DNA of 64,000 nt, taken from positions 310,001 through 374,000 of the forward strand of contig MU394085.1 in the NCBI GenBank assembly GCA_022578605.1. Direction: 5' to 3'. This document shows, in pieces, positions 23,802 to 34,407 of the stretch (within the stretch, counting starts at the first letter, position 1; each line of letters starts with the position of its first letter). The translations under genes and the position numbers were made by a program. The DNA comes from Camillea tinctor (taxonomy: Eukaryota > Ascomycota > Sordariomycetes > Xylariales > Xylariaceae). The notes under the pieces are model-generated. The model worked only from the letters and a program-made list of their open reading frames with translations, was not told the DNA's origin and ran no database searches.

Positions 23802-25013
23802 ATGATCCTTAACCTCCCTCAGATCCCAACTCAATGCGTTGACATGTATGAGCCAAAGGATCGTCTCAATGAAACACTACCGAACCTACCGCTATCGGAA
23901 GGTATCGAGGAAGACTATGTCGATTGCAGCGACTCGTGCGGTCTTCGCTGGCACGTACTAAAGTCCGGACAGGCTGGAAAACCCCTGGTTTTGTTCTGCC
24001 ATGGCTTCCCAGAGCTCGCCTATTCGTGGCGAAAAGTCCTACCCCGCGTCGCCGGCAGCAGATATTACTGCATTGCCATGGACCAGCGAGGCTACGGCCG
24101 AACCACGGGCTGGCCGCGCCGTGCGTACCACGAAGTGGACCTGAACGACTACGCCTTCACGAACCTGGTGCGGGACTTGGTTTGTCTGGTGTACAAGCTG
24201 GGATACACCGAGGTACACAGCATCATAGGCCACGACTTTGGCGCCGTGAGCTCCGCCATGGCCGCCCTGATGCGTCCGGACATCTTCCGCTCAACCATCC
24301 AGCTCAGCCACCCCCACCACGCACCCCCGGCTCCCGCACTAGGAGACCAGCCGCCAAAACCACAGATCGACATCGACGCCGAGCTCGCCAAGCTCGACCC
24401 GCCGCGGAAGCACTACAAATGGTACAACTCGACCCCCGAAGCGGCTTCGCACTGGGAAAACCCTCCCCAGGGCCTCGAAGCCTTCCTCCGCGGGTACTTC
24501 CACCTCAAGTCAGCCGACTGGCCTCAGAACGCGCCCCGGGCGCTGGGCAGATGGGCCGCGGAAGACCTCGCCGTCATGCCGGAGTACTACATCATGCGCA
24601 AGGGGGACACGATGCCCGGAGCCGTAGCGCGCAACATGGCCGAAGTGCCCGACCCGTCGAAGACGGAGTCCTGGCTCTCGGACGCGGACCTCGCGGTGTA
24701 CTGCGCCGAGTGGCGGCGGACCGGGTTCCAGGGGGCGCTGAACTGGTACCGCGCGCAGACAGCGTCGCCGGCGCGGGACATGCTGCTGTACGCGGGGCGG
24801 AAGATCGAGGTGCCGTGCGCGTTCATCGGCGGCTTGCAGGACTGGGGCAACTACCAGCAGCCGGGGGCGCTGGAGAGCTACGCCGACCCGGAGGTGGTGA
24901 AGGAGGGGTGCTCCAGGGGCGCGACGCTCATTGATGGGTCGGGGCACTGGATTCAGCAGGAAGACCCGGAGAGTGTGGTGGCGATGATTTTCAGCATTTT
25001 CGAGACGTTGTGA
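23802..25013 (+). CDS. alpha/beta hydrolase, epoxide-hydrolase-like
   Basis: A single-exon protein of up to 403 aa. Met15 (23844) may be the true start because similarity to the family begins after it. It shows the oxyanion-hole motif HGFPE (67-71), then DQRGYGRT, and the nucleophile elbow GHDFG with Asp145. An acid probably lies at Asp347 (GGLQDWGNY) and the catalytic histidine at His382 (GSGHW). An aspartate nucleophile rather than serine is the mark of epoxide hydrolases and haloalkane dehalogenases; HGFPE favours epoxide hydrolase. A cap domain fills roughly 165-320. There is no signal peptide, so it is likely cytosolic and would hydrolyse an epoxide to a diol. The substrate is unknown. 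The GC-rich coding DNA contrasts with AT-rich flanks. Confidence 0.85.
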   Translation: MILNLPQIPTQCVDMYEPKDRLNETLPNLPLSEGIEEDYVDCSDSCGLRWHVLKSGQAGKPLVLFCHGFPELAYSWRKVLPRVAGSRYYCIAMDQRGYGRTTGWPRRAYHEVDLNDYAFTNLVRDLVCLVYKLGYTEVHSIIGHDFGAVSSAMAALMRPDIFRSTIQLSHPHHAPPAPALGDQPPKPQIDIDAELAKLDPPRKHYKWYNSTPEAASHWENPPQGLEAFLRGYFHLKSADWPQNAPRALGRWAAEDLAVMPEYYIMRKGDTMPGAVARNMAEVPDPSKTESWLSDADLAVYCAEWRRTGFQGALNWYRAQTASPARDMLLYAGRKIEVPCAFIGGLQDWGNYQQPGALESYADPEVVKEGCSRGATLIDGSGHWIQQEDPESVVAMIFSIFETL

Positions 25014-25399
25014 AACTGTTAATATTGGTGATCGCCTTTTTATGAAACTACCTAACAATCGTCATACGGATCAACTGGCGAAATAACGAGAACTTTGTCC
25101 TGTTGTTTGACCTGTCGCTATGTTCCACCATAGGGAGAGGGTTGTGCTAACGGAATCCGAAGATTTTATTTCATCCCATCTCCCTCGTCCCTCTTTTTTC
25201 TCTTCCCCCCTTATTTTTAGTAATTATGTATAATGCACCGTTATCATACGGCGTTTATCACAGATTCGTAATAGTGATATCTATATAATTACCTCCAGCC
25301 CATGAATACATGTTTTTTTTTTCCCGAAAGGTTAGATTTAGACTACTCGAAAAATCACGTCTAGGTATTTTTCCAACTTCACTTTATTACTTCGACCGT
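25014..25399. other. intergenic, between convergent genes
   Basis: Shared 3' space of the hydrolase and the seven-helix gene, with T-rich tracts at 25195-25215 and 25313-25322. Nothing else is seen. Confidence 0.6.
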
Positions 25400-26918
25400 T
25401 TAAACGCTATTCGAAGGCCGCATAACCGGTAATTCCACCCCATCATCATCTGACGTGCTTAGTTCACGGCGTAAGAACGTTATAGCCACCTTATCCGGAA
25501 TCGGTATCTGAGACAGAGAATTATCTGTTATATTATTTGGAGAATCCGAGGTAGAGCCAGTAGTGTGGAATGCGGACATCCGTAAACCTTTAATCGAGTT
25601 TGAAAGAGAGGCCCTAGGCACTGAGTGGGTAGAATGAAATGGCAAGTCGAGCGGCGTTTCCTTTTTTCGTTGCCAGCTTTTCGGCAAAAATGTGGTGGCT
25701 ATATATTTTCGACATTGTGCGGTGGTGCCGAACACGATGAAGAGTAAGTAGCTAGGTGCCGGGCCTGGTAGGAATAAGACGATGTTTTCATGCGCTCGTT
25801 CCACGCTCAAGTCAGGTTGTTCCATTTTTGAATCGTCGTTGCTGTTTTCTATCCCGTTTAGCTGGAATATGATATTGGTGAGCTCGAATACACTATAAGC
25901 CTCATATAAGTATATAAAATTCTTCAGGAGTTCACAGGCAGTTTACCTGAGCACTATGAACGCGATTGTAAAACGAGTTAAGAGCCAACGGTCATAAATT
26001 CCCTTGAACTTCAATGTTGAGCCGCCCTGAGTTGTTGCATTTGTGCTTGAGTCTTCAGTCCTGCTCTGTTGAACAACGCGTCCTCGAGTATATACGTATC
26101 GTACGAAAATGGCAACCATACATAGGGAACCGAACGCCAGGCTTATCATCACTATTTGGGTCAGCCATTAGACACACGAATGATAACGTAAATGAGATAA
26201 TGAGAACTTACAGACAACATTGGCTAAGAAAAAGAAGGCGGCAGTTGACTTTTGTACCGCTTGGACTCGAAGAAGGCAAATCGTAAGAATTGGTAGCACA
26301 ACTGACATGATTCTCCCAATAGAATTCATGCGGTTAAGGAATTCTTTGAGGCGATACCGGTTAGTTAGCTCATATACAGATTGCATCAATGAAAAGGCCC
26401 TATAAATACACATATTAATGAGATTCTTCTTGGCAATATGAAGTTAACGTACCAGAATACGACAAGCAGGGATTCAGCAGAGTAAGCGTATTGTCCTAGA
26501 AGTAACATCAGCGATATGGTTCGCCGTCTTCAAATTCCCAGAGAACGTACGGAAATACCACAGGCCAAGGTCCAGACCTATAGCACCGTTGGAAATTTTG
26601 ATCTCAGGGCTTTCCGGATGGGCTCTCGCATACTGCCATTGCGCCGTCATAACATCGTTATATAGTACAAAGTCGTGAAACTGGGAGACAATAGATGATG
26701 CCGTGCTTAGGAGCGTAAGGTACGCCAAACCCGCAACATCTAGACTATGTTAGTGTATGTTAAGTGGAATCCATTCGACAATGGAACGCACAGCTTGTTC
26801 GTTCTTGGTGGCTCCAAACAAGCCATACCATCAAACCGCTACATATTAATGCGAAGAACGAGAATACGAGCACGCCCACGGCGTCCCCGAGAACTTCGGC
26901 CGGGAGTTGGAAAGCCAT
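25400..26918 (-). CDS. seven-helix integral membrane protein, uncharacterised fungal family
   Basis: Six exons join cleanly: 26918-26792, 26739-26551, 26495-26453, 26399-26212, 26151-25947 and 25892-25400. Donors include GTGCGT, GTACGT and GTAAGT, introns are 53-60 bases, and phase is kept at each join, giving 414 aa. Seven hydrophobic stretches are visible, in order around AVGVLVFSFFALI, AGLAYLTLLSTASSIVSQF, AESLLVVFWAFSLM, IMSVVLPILTICLL, FLANVVLMISLAFGSLCM, TRFTIAFIVLSVFEL and PSYLLFIVFGTT. Other landmarks are WSHQERTSY after helix 1 and GIYDRWLLTRFT before helix 6. The hydrophilic C-terminal tail (about 110 residues) is Ser/Thr-rich. I recall similar hypothetical proteins in other fungi but cannot name a Pfam family. 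The topology suits a receptor or transporter; the function is unknown. Confidence 0.82.
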
Positions 26919-28074
26919 CGCGATGACATTAGTGCCGTTTACTTGGCTCCAGTATCATGGTTGATATTCTTTCCCGCCGAGAAACGTGGAGTAGTCATGA
27001 CTAACAAGCCCATGATCTTGCGGACAATGCATTATTATATAGAGCAAGAACGGCCGAATAGGCTCCGACCGGGCGGCGACTATACCTGCTGCAGCAGGAT
27101 TATGCATTGCTAGGCGCATTCCCAATGTTCCGGTCTCTTTTAGTAATATGGGGCCAACCCCCATGCCGGCGATGTAACGGATCTGGGGTAATGGGCGGAC
27201 ATATGGAGGATTGGGGAAGGGTTCTCTTGTCAACGCAAGTTAGATCTTCCCTCCCTCGCATGCAAAACATCCACAGGCACCATAGGGGTTAACTAGATTT
27301 GCCAGTGCCGAGCCAAGAGTTGTACTGCAACCTTGCCCCTTCGACCCCTGAGGAGCATACTATTATTCATAATAACTGTTCGCGGGGCTCACACCATACT
27401 AGAAGAGTATGTTAGGCCCGCCAGGCTAGACTTTGCTTTTCCCAGCTGGAATATTCAGAGCGGTTCTATCTATGTAAATCCAGTCGTTATATTATGAGCT
27501 AGCACGGCATCGTGCCCCTCATCGTCAAGATTTCGGCCTGAACTAGCTGCGCGGCGTTTTACACTAAACTTAGTTGAAAGACGCGGCGTTAGCAATGTTG
27601 AGTATAAATGGGTGAGCAGCAAGCTCCTCTGCCATCTACCTTGTTTGCATACCCCCGATCCAGAATTTAGCTAACGGCGATATGCCGCATCAAAGTTGAT
27701 TCGCAAACGTAAATATATATTCCGGTACAGTTAGGAGGGCCTCATTCTGTCAGCTCGGCTATGCCGCTGTAGAATAAAACCGAAAATAACTTAAAGGGAA
27801 TCTCTCTCCTAACTTAGTTTAACAAGATATCCAACTTGCCTCATTATTCTTCCTAACATATCGTCCCTGTACGTTTCTCTTAGGGACTATATCGCCATTT
27901 GCGATCTTTTCTTTGGGGTGAAATTTTACCCTGGGGGCCTTGCTACTCACAGTTTTTAATTATTTCCTGCGAGACTATATTGTTTCCATAACCTTAAACT
28001 GCTAAGCCGTAGCCACTTTACCACCGGCGAAGGACCCCCTGGTTCAGTTTTGACAGACTTGCCCCGAACTTAAC
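26919..28074. other. intergenic region
   Basis: Contains the promoter side of the seven-helix gene and the 3' side of the kinase gene. A minus open frame at 26955-27233 lies just upstream of the seven-helix start and is probably leader or spacer. I see no other gene. Confidence 0.5.
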
Positions 28075-29316
28075 CTAATTCTCACCGAAGTCGGTGACCC
28101 ATCGATGTTGTAAGAGTTCCTGAGTCGAACTCCGCTCACTTGGCTCGAGATGGAAGATGAAGCTCATAAAATCGATAAACGCTATCAATTCAGCCTCTTC
28201 CATTCCTTTGGGCTTTGCCTCTTGAATAGCTTCGGCGAGGGGTAGGTCGGATTCGTCTTCTGGATACGGATCTATCAGACGGCCATCGGACGTGAGGTAG
28301 CGATCTGAATCCAACCACCCCGTCCGTAGCGAGTCGGGCATAGGCCCAAGACTCTCGATAAAACTGCATATATGGTCTAGGTTTGTCTCGTCAATGCTGC
28401 CCCAGTACTCAGGGGCGAAAAGTGGCAGTCCCGTCACAATGCGGTATATTACACACCCGAGCGCCCATATGTCGGCCTTGCAAGTCACTGGAGCCGCCTC
28501 CATCACCACCTCAGGCGCGCGGTACGGTATTGGATACGCGAATTTCCGACTTGCGGCATTAGCCGGGCTAGTGGAGGCACCGAGATCGACCAGCATGATA
28601 TTGGCATCCGTCGGACCATCCGCCGATATTTCAATCCTATCATCGAGTGTGAAGGGATCGTCGGGGTCATTCAGCTCGTTGCCTCGCGTGTTCTTTGCCT
28701 TTATGTCGGCTTCAGAATCATTGTTGATGTCATAAGTCAATGTGAAGACCAGGTTTCCCGTGTGAACGTCGCCGTGCATGATGTCCTGCTGGTGGAGATA
28801 ATCCAGAGATTTTAAGGCTTGAATCGAAATTCGACGGCAGAGAGAATAGGGCGCAGGATTCTTCTCATCAAAATCGGACAGTACATTTTCCACATGCCGC
28901 CCGAGCGGCGGGAAGACGAGGCAAACATGTAATCCACTCGGCCCCTTGTGGACAAAATCGTCTAAGAGCTTGATAACGTGGTCCTTTCCTGGGTGGAAAG
29001 GGAGGGGGTGTTCCCTGAGCTTTTTGAACATAGATGTTTCCCGTAACTGTTCTTGAAGCATACAGGTACGGCCAATTTTGATAGCGACGTACCGATTGTC
29101 CTTGAAGTCTCGAGCCAGCCACACCGAGGAGTTTTTACCCTCTCCGACCTTGCGGAACGGAAGGTAGCGAGTGTCTTTGAGTGTCTCTCCAGGACGAAGG
29201 GTAATGAATGAAGCGGCTACGGTACGCTTCTGATCTTCAGCATCTTCAAGCGCTGACGGGAGAAGCGGCTCGGGATCTGGTTGTGTCGTCGTGATATTAG
29301 TCTCAATATGGGACAT
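28075..29316 (-). CDS. SRPK-like serine/threonine protein kinase
   Basis: A single-exon 413-aa protein that is almost entirely kinase domain. The glycine loop reads VGEGKNSSVW, the ATP lysine is in VAIKIG, and the catalytic loop is HGDVHTGN, with Asp and Asn kept but Arg of HRD replaced by Gly. The metal motif is DLG (VDLGAS) instead of DFG. APE is present as YRAPEVV and the F-helix Asp in ADIWALGC. A long insert between the catalytic loop and DLG, about 50 residues and acid-rich, fits the SRPK group, whose classical members phosphorylate SR splicing factors. Filamentous fungi have many lineage-specific SRPK-like kinases with unknown targets. The key residues remain, so it may be active. There is no membrane segment, so it is soluble. 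Confidence 0.88.
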   Translation of the reverse strand: MSHIETNITTTQPDPEPLLPSALEDAEDQKRTVAASFITLRPGETLKDTRYLPFRKVGEGKNSSVWLARDFKDNRYVAIKIGRTCMLQEQLRETSMFKKLREHPLPFHPGKDHVIKLLDDFVHKGPSGLHVCLVFPPLGRHVENVLSDFDEKNPAPYSLCRRISIQALKSLDYLHQQDIMHGDVHTGNLVFTLTYDINNDSEADIKAKNTRGNELNDPDDPFTLDDRIEISADGPTDANIMLVDLGASTSPANAASRKFAYPIPYRAPEVVMEAAPVTCKADIWALGCVIYRIVTGLPLFAPEYWGSIDETNLDHICSFIESLGPMPDSLRTGWLDSDRYLTSDGRLIDPYPEDESDLPLAEAIQEAKPKGMEEAELIAFIDFMSFIFHLEPSERSSTQELLQHRWVTDFGEN

Positions 29317-30903
29317 GTTGATAAAATTAGTAAAAAGGAATAGGATCTAATGAATGAAGTAAACACGCTTGGGAAGAGAATGTTATGAGGTATTTAGGAA
29401 AAACCTTTGCTAATCACGTTGGTATTACCAGGGCTTTGTGACAGGATGAAGGTACTCGGTTTTGGATACTTTATGATCATTTACAGACCGCTTAGCTATA
29501 TGGTCACTTGACTTGTAACTGACTGTCCACACTTATACGCTTAGATTATCTGTTACGAGGGGCCCAAAAAAACCAGCATAATCATATCGTTTCGCAAAAG
29601 ATTAGAACACTCTCTTTGTTTCCATGTACCGTATAATTTACCTATCATCTCTGACGTTTCTGTGTACACAAAAATTGGTTCGAAAGCCTTCTACCTGATA
29701 ACATGAAAATGATTCCAAGTAAGTATATATAAGGTAAAATAAATTATTTAAAGTCACCTATCGAGATCCGGTGTACCATTACTGAGCTCATTTGATATAA
29801 GCATGTAATGCATGTTTAAGGCAGGTCTATCTCAATCTATCTCAATCTAACCAAACCATTCAGCTGGCATGGGCTTAGGTACTATAAAGAGCTGAAGAGC
29901 TGAGCTGCTAATCCAGAAAATAGAACAAAGAAGCTGCTTGTATGGGTTTGTCCACACTGCTCTGCATGGTCACCCAGGTAGTTTAGTTCCTCGCGCAACA
30001 ACAATAACGCTCTCCTCTGTCTAAGGGCTCGCATCGTGACAGGTGCTGTTGATAATGATAGATGATTAGACATGGTGCATGGGAGTTCTTCTAGATTTAA
30101 GCGACATCATTATAGGTAGGAGTGGTTTAAACATGATTGCTCAAGGGTTTCTCCTTTAAAGGCTTTTAGGGCGTCCACGACCGTTTCATAATTCGTCCGC
30201 AGTTGATCCCTGTCCCCTAGTATCACCTTACCAGAACCTCTGTCTTACAGCTCGTTACTACAAACCAACACGATAGTCACTACCATAAAGACCACACTCG
30301 ACTTGCTCTGTCTGTTCTAAGCTTGTGACGGCTTCTTCGCCTATATAACTTCAGAAAGGCTGATATCCTTCTGCTAACAGTCTGACAAGTTTTTACTATT
30401 TAGGAGTTATCCCCGAAGAGTCTATCACAATAGGAGAGTACCATGGTCAGCAAATTGAAGAAAAAAGATTAGTCGACAAGGCACACATAACTCAGTCTTT
30501 TGTCTCATTAATTTTAGGAATATTTTGGTGATAAAATCGATCAAATGGTTCGCAGAACGAGTAAATCTCCGTCATGTAATTACCTATGTATAGTGATCGA
30601 TAGCTCTCTTGAGCTAAGCACCTCAAGCTACATTGCTGTTATGAGTAGTTGACTTTGTTTTTTAAACACTACTATAAACCTTTAAAAAGGAGGCGTTTTG
30701 TGAGAGTCGCCGTGATCCGGCTTGACATCTATCGAACCTTTAGTGGGGCCAAGTATGGTATGGTAATACATTAGTATCGTGTTGCAAATTACAATGTAAA
30801 ATTTTGAGAGCAAACACTGCATCAGTTAAAGAAAAACAAAAGAAAAAAGAATTTATTATGATGTGAGAAAATCCTTCTATGGCAAAATGGAAAACAAATA
30901 AAG
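29317..30903. other. intergenic region with a possible gene relic
   Basis: AT-rich DNA between the kinase and the tRNA. Apart from the candidate at 29882-30399 I see nothing supportable. Confidence 0.5.
29882..30399 (-). pseudogene. possible relic or short gene for a helical protein
   Basis: Three open stretches in one direction read like coding sequence. The first is about 30399-30284 (SRRISAFLKLYRRRSRHKL). The second is 30209-30133 (WDQLRTNYETVVDALKAFKG after joining). The third is 30045-29882 (MRALRQRRALLLLREELNYL). Joins of 74 and 87 bases keep phase, with ACAG acceptors, but the donors (GTAGTG, GTTTAA) are weak and I cannot find a confident start exon. The charged, helix-rich composition recalls N-terminal domains of fungal STAND/ankyrin-type proteins, which is only a guess. 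It may be a decayed fragment or a small gene with a missed first exon. Confidence 0.3.
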
Positions 30904-30911
30904 AAAAAAAA
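30904..30911 (-). terminator. RNA polymerase III terminator of tRNA-Lys
   Basis: A run of eight T on the minus strand starts five bases after the tRNA 3' end, the usual Pol III stop. Confidence 0.8.
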
Positions 30912-30916
30912 TATAA

Positions 30917-31018
30917 CGCCCGAGGGGGGTCTCGAACCCCCAACCTTCGGATGGACCTTTTCCTCTACAATTGAGTGGATTAAAAGTCCGACGCTCTAGC
31001 CAATTGAGCTACCCGGGC
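30917..31018 (-). tRNA. tRNA-Lys(UUU) with a 28-base intron
   Basis: The acceptor stem pairs GCCCGGG with CTCGGGC. The D arm contains TAGCTCAATTGGCTAGAGC. The anticodon stem TCGGA/TCCGA encloses the loop CTTTTAA with anticodon TTT at 30984-30982, so it decodes lysine AAA. A 28-base intron (30980-30953) sits at the canonical site one base 3' of the anticodon. The T arm is GGGGG-TTCGAGA-CCCCC. The mature length is 74 without CCA. All arms pair well, so this should be functional. Confidence 0.95.
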
Positions 31019-31366
31019 ATGATTTGACCGTGAGTCTAGTTTGGAATCTGAAGTATCTTAGACAGTACTAATATAGCTTGAAATCCTTGACGTTAGGCAA
31101 CTTTTTGTTGAAATCGGTCTCCTTGCATTCTTTAGTTTTCGACCGCTGTGCACATTTTTGCTTTTCTATACAACTTTTTCATAATATAAATGGCTTTTTG
31201 TGGGGTAACGTCCCTTTTTTCTACATTTGCTGGTTGAAAGCCCCGCATCATTGAGCATCATTGATTTTGCCGATGGAACCTTTCTCCTGGCTCTATCCGC
31301 CTCCTGCACTCTTTTCTCCAGATTTATCTTTCTCTTCCCAACAACGACCTTCTTTAGCGCCTATAT

Positions 31367-31588
31367 ATGCAAGGCTTTCCTTTAATTTTTTCTTTCTCAC
31401 ATCCATATACCGAGTGTTCAATTGTAATCACTGCTGCGATTCCTCTTGGTTCCTTATTGGTGTTATTTACATCTTTGTCGACATTACTTGCTGCGCGCTT
31501 AATGGTTGGGGGCCGGAAGGGTTATTGGAGTAGGTTACGAGGAGACCGCCTACATAAGTACGAAACTGAAGACCAATATAATGACTAA
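31367..31588 (+). CDS. possible 73-aa single-helix membrane protein
   Basis: A short intact frame with a clear hydrophobic segment (ITAAIPLGSLLVLFTSLSTL) followed by a basic stretch (GGRKGYWSRLRGD) and a polar tail ending ETEDQYND. That is the layout of a small membrane protein with its C-terminus inside. A TATAAAT element lies at about 31184. There is no usable GT donor between 31273 and the frame, so it would be intronless. I do not recognise a family. The composition is persuasive, the length is not. Confidence 0.35.
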   Translation: MQGFPLIFSFSHPYTECSIVITAAIPLGSLLVLFTSLSTLLAARLMVGGRKGYWSRLRGDRLHKYETEDQYND

Positions 31589-31816
31589 ATAACAACCAAA
31601 CGCAATGAGAATAAATAACTCTAAACTCTAGGGTAAAGCAAAAGCCGATACAGTTGAAATAAGGTAGAGGGTCTAAATAATACGCAGTGAGTTACTGGGT
31701 TGGGGTTGCATTAAAAGAATTGATTCTACACAGAAATGTGTGATTAAACCACCTATGTAGGTATTGAACTGGAGATAGAGGAGACCCCCTACCAACAGTT
31801 GTATGAGGCTGTGAGG

Positions 31817-31840
31817 GACTAGGGACTGAGGTCCCTAGTC
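31817..31840. repeat. perfect 10-bp palindromic hairpin
   Basis: GACTAGGGAC, the loop TGAG, then its exact reverse complement. A related sequence (GTCCCTAGTTCCCCTAGTCC) recurs at about 32009-32028. Confidence 0.8.
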
Positions 31841-32047
31841 TACGACACCCAACCATCATACTGTTTATTTGAAATAGAGACATAAAAGATTCGAAAAGCA
31901 AAGGAATGTATTGATCTAATCTGTATAGTAACGCCGACATGCCATGATATAAAAGAAAGAAACTATCGCAAACTTGTAATGCATCGCGAACTATATACAC
32001 AATTGTGGTCCCTAGTTCCCCTAGTCCCCACATCAGTATATACTAGG

Positions 32048-32089
32048 ATTTTCTTTTTTCTTTTTTTTTGAAAAAAAAAAAGAGAAAAT
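32048..32089. repeat. poly(T)/poly(A) hairpin
   Basis: A T-rich arm is followed after one G by an A-rich arm that mirrors it, including the interrupting C/G positions, so a long AT stem can form. Confidence 0.7.
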
Positions 32090-33632
32090 AACAAGTTGTA
32101 CATAAAATGGACGTAGTCGATATATTCATTACTCGATGCCACGGGTGTAGTTAAACCGGCATGTATGATACTGATCAGACCTGGCATCCGATCCTTCGTT
32201 ATGCAAACCTGTAGGTGATCCGCGACAAGGAAGAACAAGATACCAACTGTGATACATCTAGACTATCCCAAACTGCTATAGATATAAGCTTAATTTTTTT
32301 TGCCGGTAATTTGGGACCGTGAGTAGGTATGAGAAATAATTATTATAGGAAACAGATCCGTGATAAGCCGTCTAGTTGTAGGCTTCTCTGCTTTCACCGA
32401 TAACAGACAAAACCCGTCAACAATACATATAGATGTTCGACCCCTTCACTTCGACCCCTTCACTTCAACCCAGCGGGTTCTTACACCCGAGGTTGTTACC
32501 TCAACGGCAAGTCTCCTGCCGTAGCTTAAAAACAACCTTGGTAGCTCGATCAATCACTAATTCAACGGCCAGACCTAGGCGGATATAAACGTTGTTCGAT
32601 ACAGCATAGTGTTGTTCTAACTTGAAATACCGTTGGCGCCGAAAAATAGAGGATCGGGAACTCGGACCGAGCTGCACACCTACGTAAGCTCTGGTAATTA
32701 GTTAAGTCTTTTCGACCGTTAGCGCGACGGCCACTTTCCGCAATGGCCCTCAATTAGATGTAAGTAATTTGAGAGGTATCAAGACTGATTAAAGTGTCTG
32801 AGCTTGGATAGCTTCAAAGTATTGAACGGTATTTGCTTTCATTATTTATAGAATCCAAGGAGTATGTAGTTTGGATATGTAACCTAGTGTATATATAAAC
32901 TTGGAAGATTACCAATGTGTATACTCTTCTTATAGTATCCTAGGCTAAATGCATAAAGCTGATTGGTAATTCAAGCACTCAAGGGGATTGATGTCTGAGA
33001 GCCTCGTCCTGTTCCAGCAAAATCAAATAGGACTTTTAGGCTACCGTCCGGATTAAGGACGAGCCCCGGGAAAAGAGAGAGGAACTTTTTAAATGTCCCG
33101 GGGCATGAGAAAGGAAGTGAAGTGGACAAACAGTCGCGTGCTATATTTTGGGTAAACTTACCTGGCTGGTTGCCCGACTTGTGCAAAGGGCTGAAGCGAC
33201 GGACCAATCAGGGCCAGTCTGTCAGGCCACTGGTTTCCTAATCCAGCAGGATGCCCGCTCAGCACCATGCAGGTCTAGCCTAGCCTAGGCTCCTCCTAGC
33301 CAACCGACCCTAACTGTGCCGCCGCCACCACCGTCGGGTTGGCTCGCCTTGAGGCTCTGCTTTCGTGATAGTAACCCCCCATGTTTAATATCAGGCGTCT
33401 ATGTGGGTTGGTGTTATTAGCAGTTAGTTGATGGCAGTTGTTCTTAAAACCCCAGGTGGTTGTCCTTCTCCTCCCCCCGCTTTTTGCTACGATAGTTTCC
33501 CCTTTCGTGCTACTCCTTCTCGACACTCGTTTTTCTTTCTCCTTTCTTCTATCTTGCTTATTGTGATACATTTCTACTCTCACGTCTACTACTGCTTACG
33601 CCTCACCCACGTCCCTCCTCATCATCAACACC

Positions 33633-34407
33633 ATGCTCGCCAACCTCAAAACCCAGGTCCTGGCCTCGCTGCTCCTCGCCAGCAGCCTCGTCAGCGGCGC
33701 CGTGATCCAGGACCTGTTCCCCGAGCCCGTCGCCGACGGCACCGTGAAAGTGTACAAAGTGGACAACGGCAACGCGCACGGGCGCGTGATCATCAGCGGC
33801 GGCAGCTCGTCCAAGGCCTCGGCGACCGCCGGCAGCATCTCGGACAACGCGTGCTTCATCGAGACGGGCGAGTTCCCGCGGGCGTTCTTCAAGCGGCCCG
33901 AGGCGGACCAGTGCTTCAACATGGCCGCCTTCCACAAGCTCAAGATCTGGAAGGCGGCCAAGTGCGAGGATGGCACTGATGCTATGCTCGCGCGCTACGA
34001 CGCCCCCGCCTGCGCCGGCGAGCCCGCCATGCTCGATGTCGTCGGCGAGGACATGCTCCGCACCTGCCTCGACATGCCGACTAAAGAGCCTTCCAGCTAT
34101 GCGTTCTGGTGCTCGGGCGAGATCAAGGAGCCCAGCGTGAAGGGGGCCGCCGCTAGCGATGTGGACAATGGCAACGGCAGCGGCTCGGGATCGCGGAAGA
34201 AGGGTGGACTGGGCACTTTCGTGCTGGTCCTGTCGATCTTTGGTCTGGTGGGCTTGATGATGCTTGTGCTTACGATCTACCGCTGTCTGAAGATGTCACA
34301 ATGGTTCCTGGTAAGTGCAAATGACCTGTAAGACAGCTTGAGGTACATGGTCGCTAACAGGTTTATAGTCACTGTTCAACAAGGACGGCCCTATCACTCT
34401 GAACTAG
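33633..34407 (+). CDS. secreted/type I membrane protein of unknown function
   Basis: Two exons, 33633-34310 and 34369-34407, join at GTAAGT/ATAG in phase 0 to give 238 aa. The last exon encodes only 12 residues (SLFNKDGPITLN). A signal peptide covers about residues 1-22. The ectodomain has six cysteines (NACF, DQCF, AAKCE, APACA, RTCLD, FWCSG), enough for three disulfides. A Gly/Ser-rich linker leads to one membrane helix (about 200-220, TFVLVLSIFGLVGLMMLVL) and a short cytosolic tail. Ignoring the intron would give a different tail ending SANDL. I recognise no domain. It is probably a small surface or secretory-pathway protein. The coding DNA is notably GC-rich. Confidence 0.75.

Larger units (their letters stand above)
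31019..33632. other. intergenic region
   Basis: Except for the possible small gene at 31367-31588 and two hairpin-forming elements, I find no convincing gene. Open frames at 31692-32238 and 32971-33207 (minus) lack motifs and good splice context. A near-tandem repeat (TTCGACCCCTTCAC-type) lies at about 32437-32470. The final 200 bases are CT-rich and lead into the gene at 33633. Confidence 0.5.

Noticed and set aside
23924..24934. 336-aa plus-strand frame within the epoxide hydrolase gene
   Set aside because: Arg/Ala/Pro-rich off-frame translation; the other frame has a full set of hydrolase motifs.
33428..33979. 183-aa plus-strand frame overlapping the gene at 33633
   Set aside because: Off-frame Arg/Pro/Gln-rich reading; the frame starting at 33633 has the signal peptide, cysteines and membrane helix.
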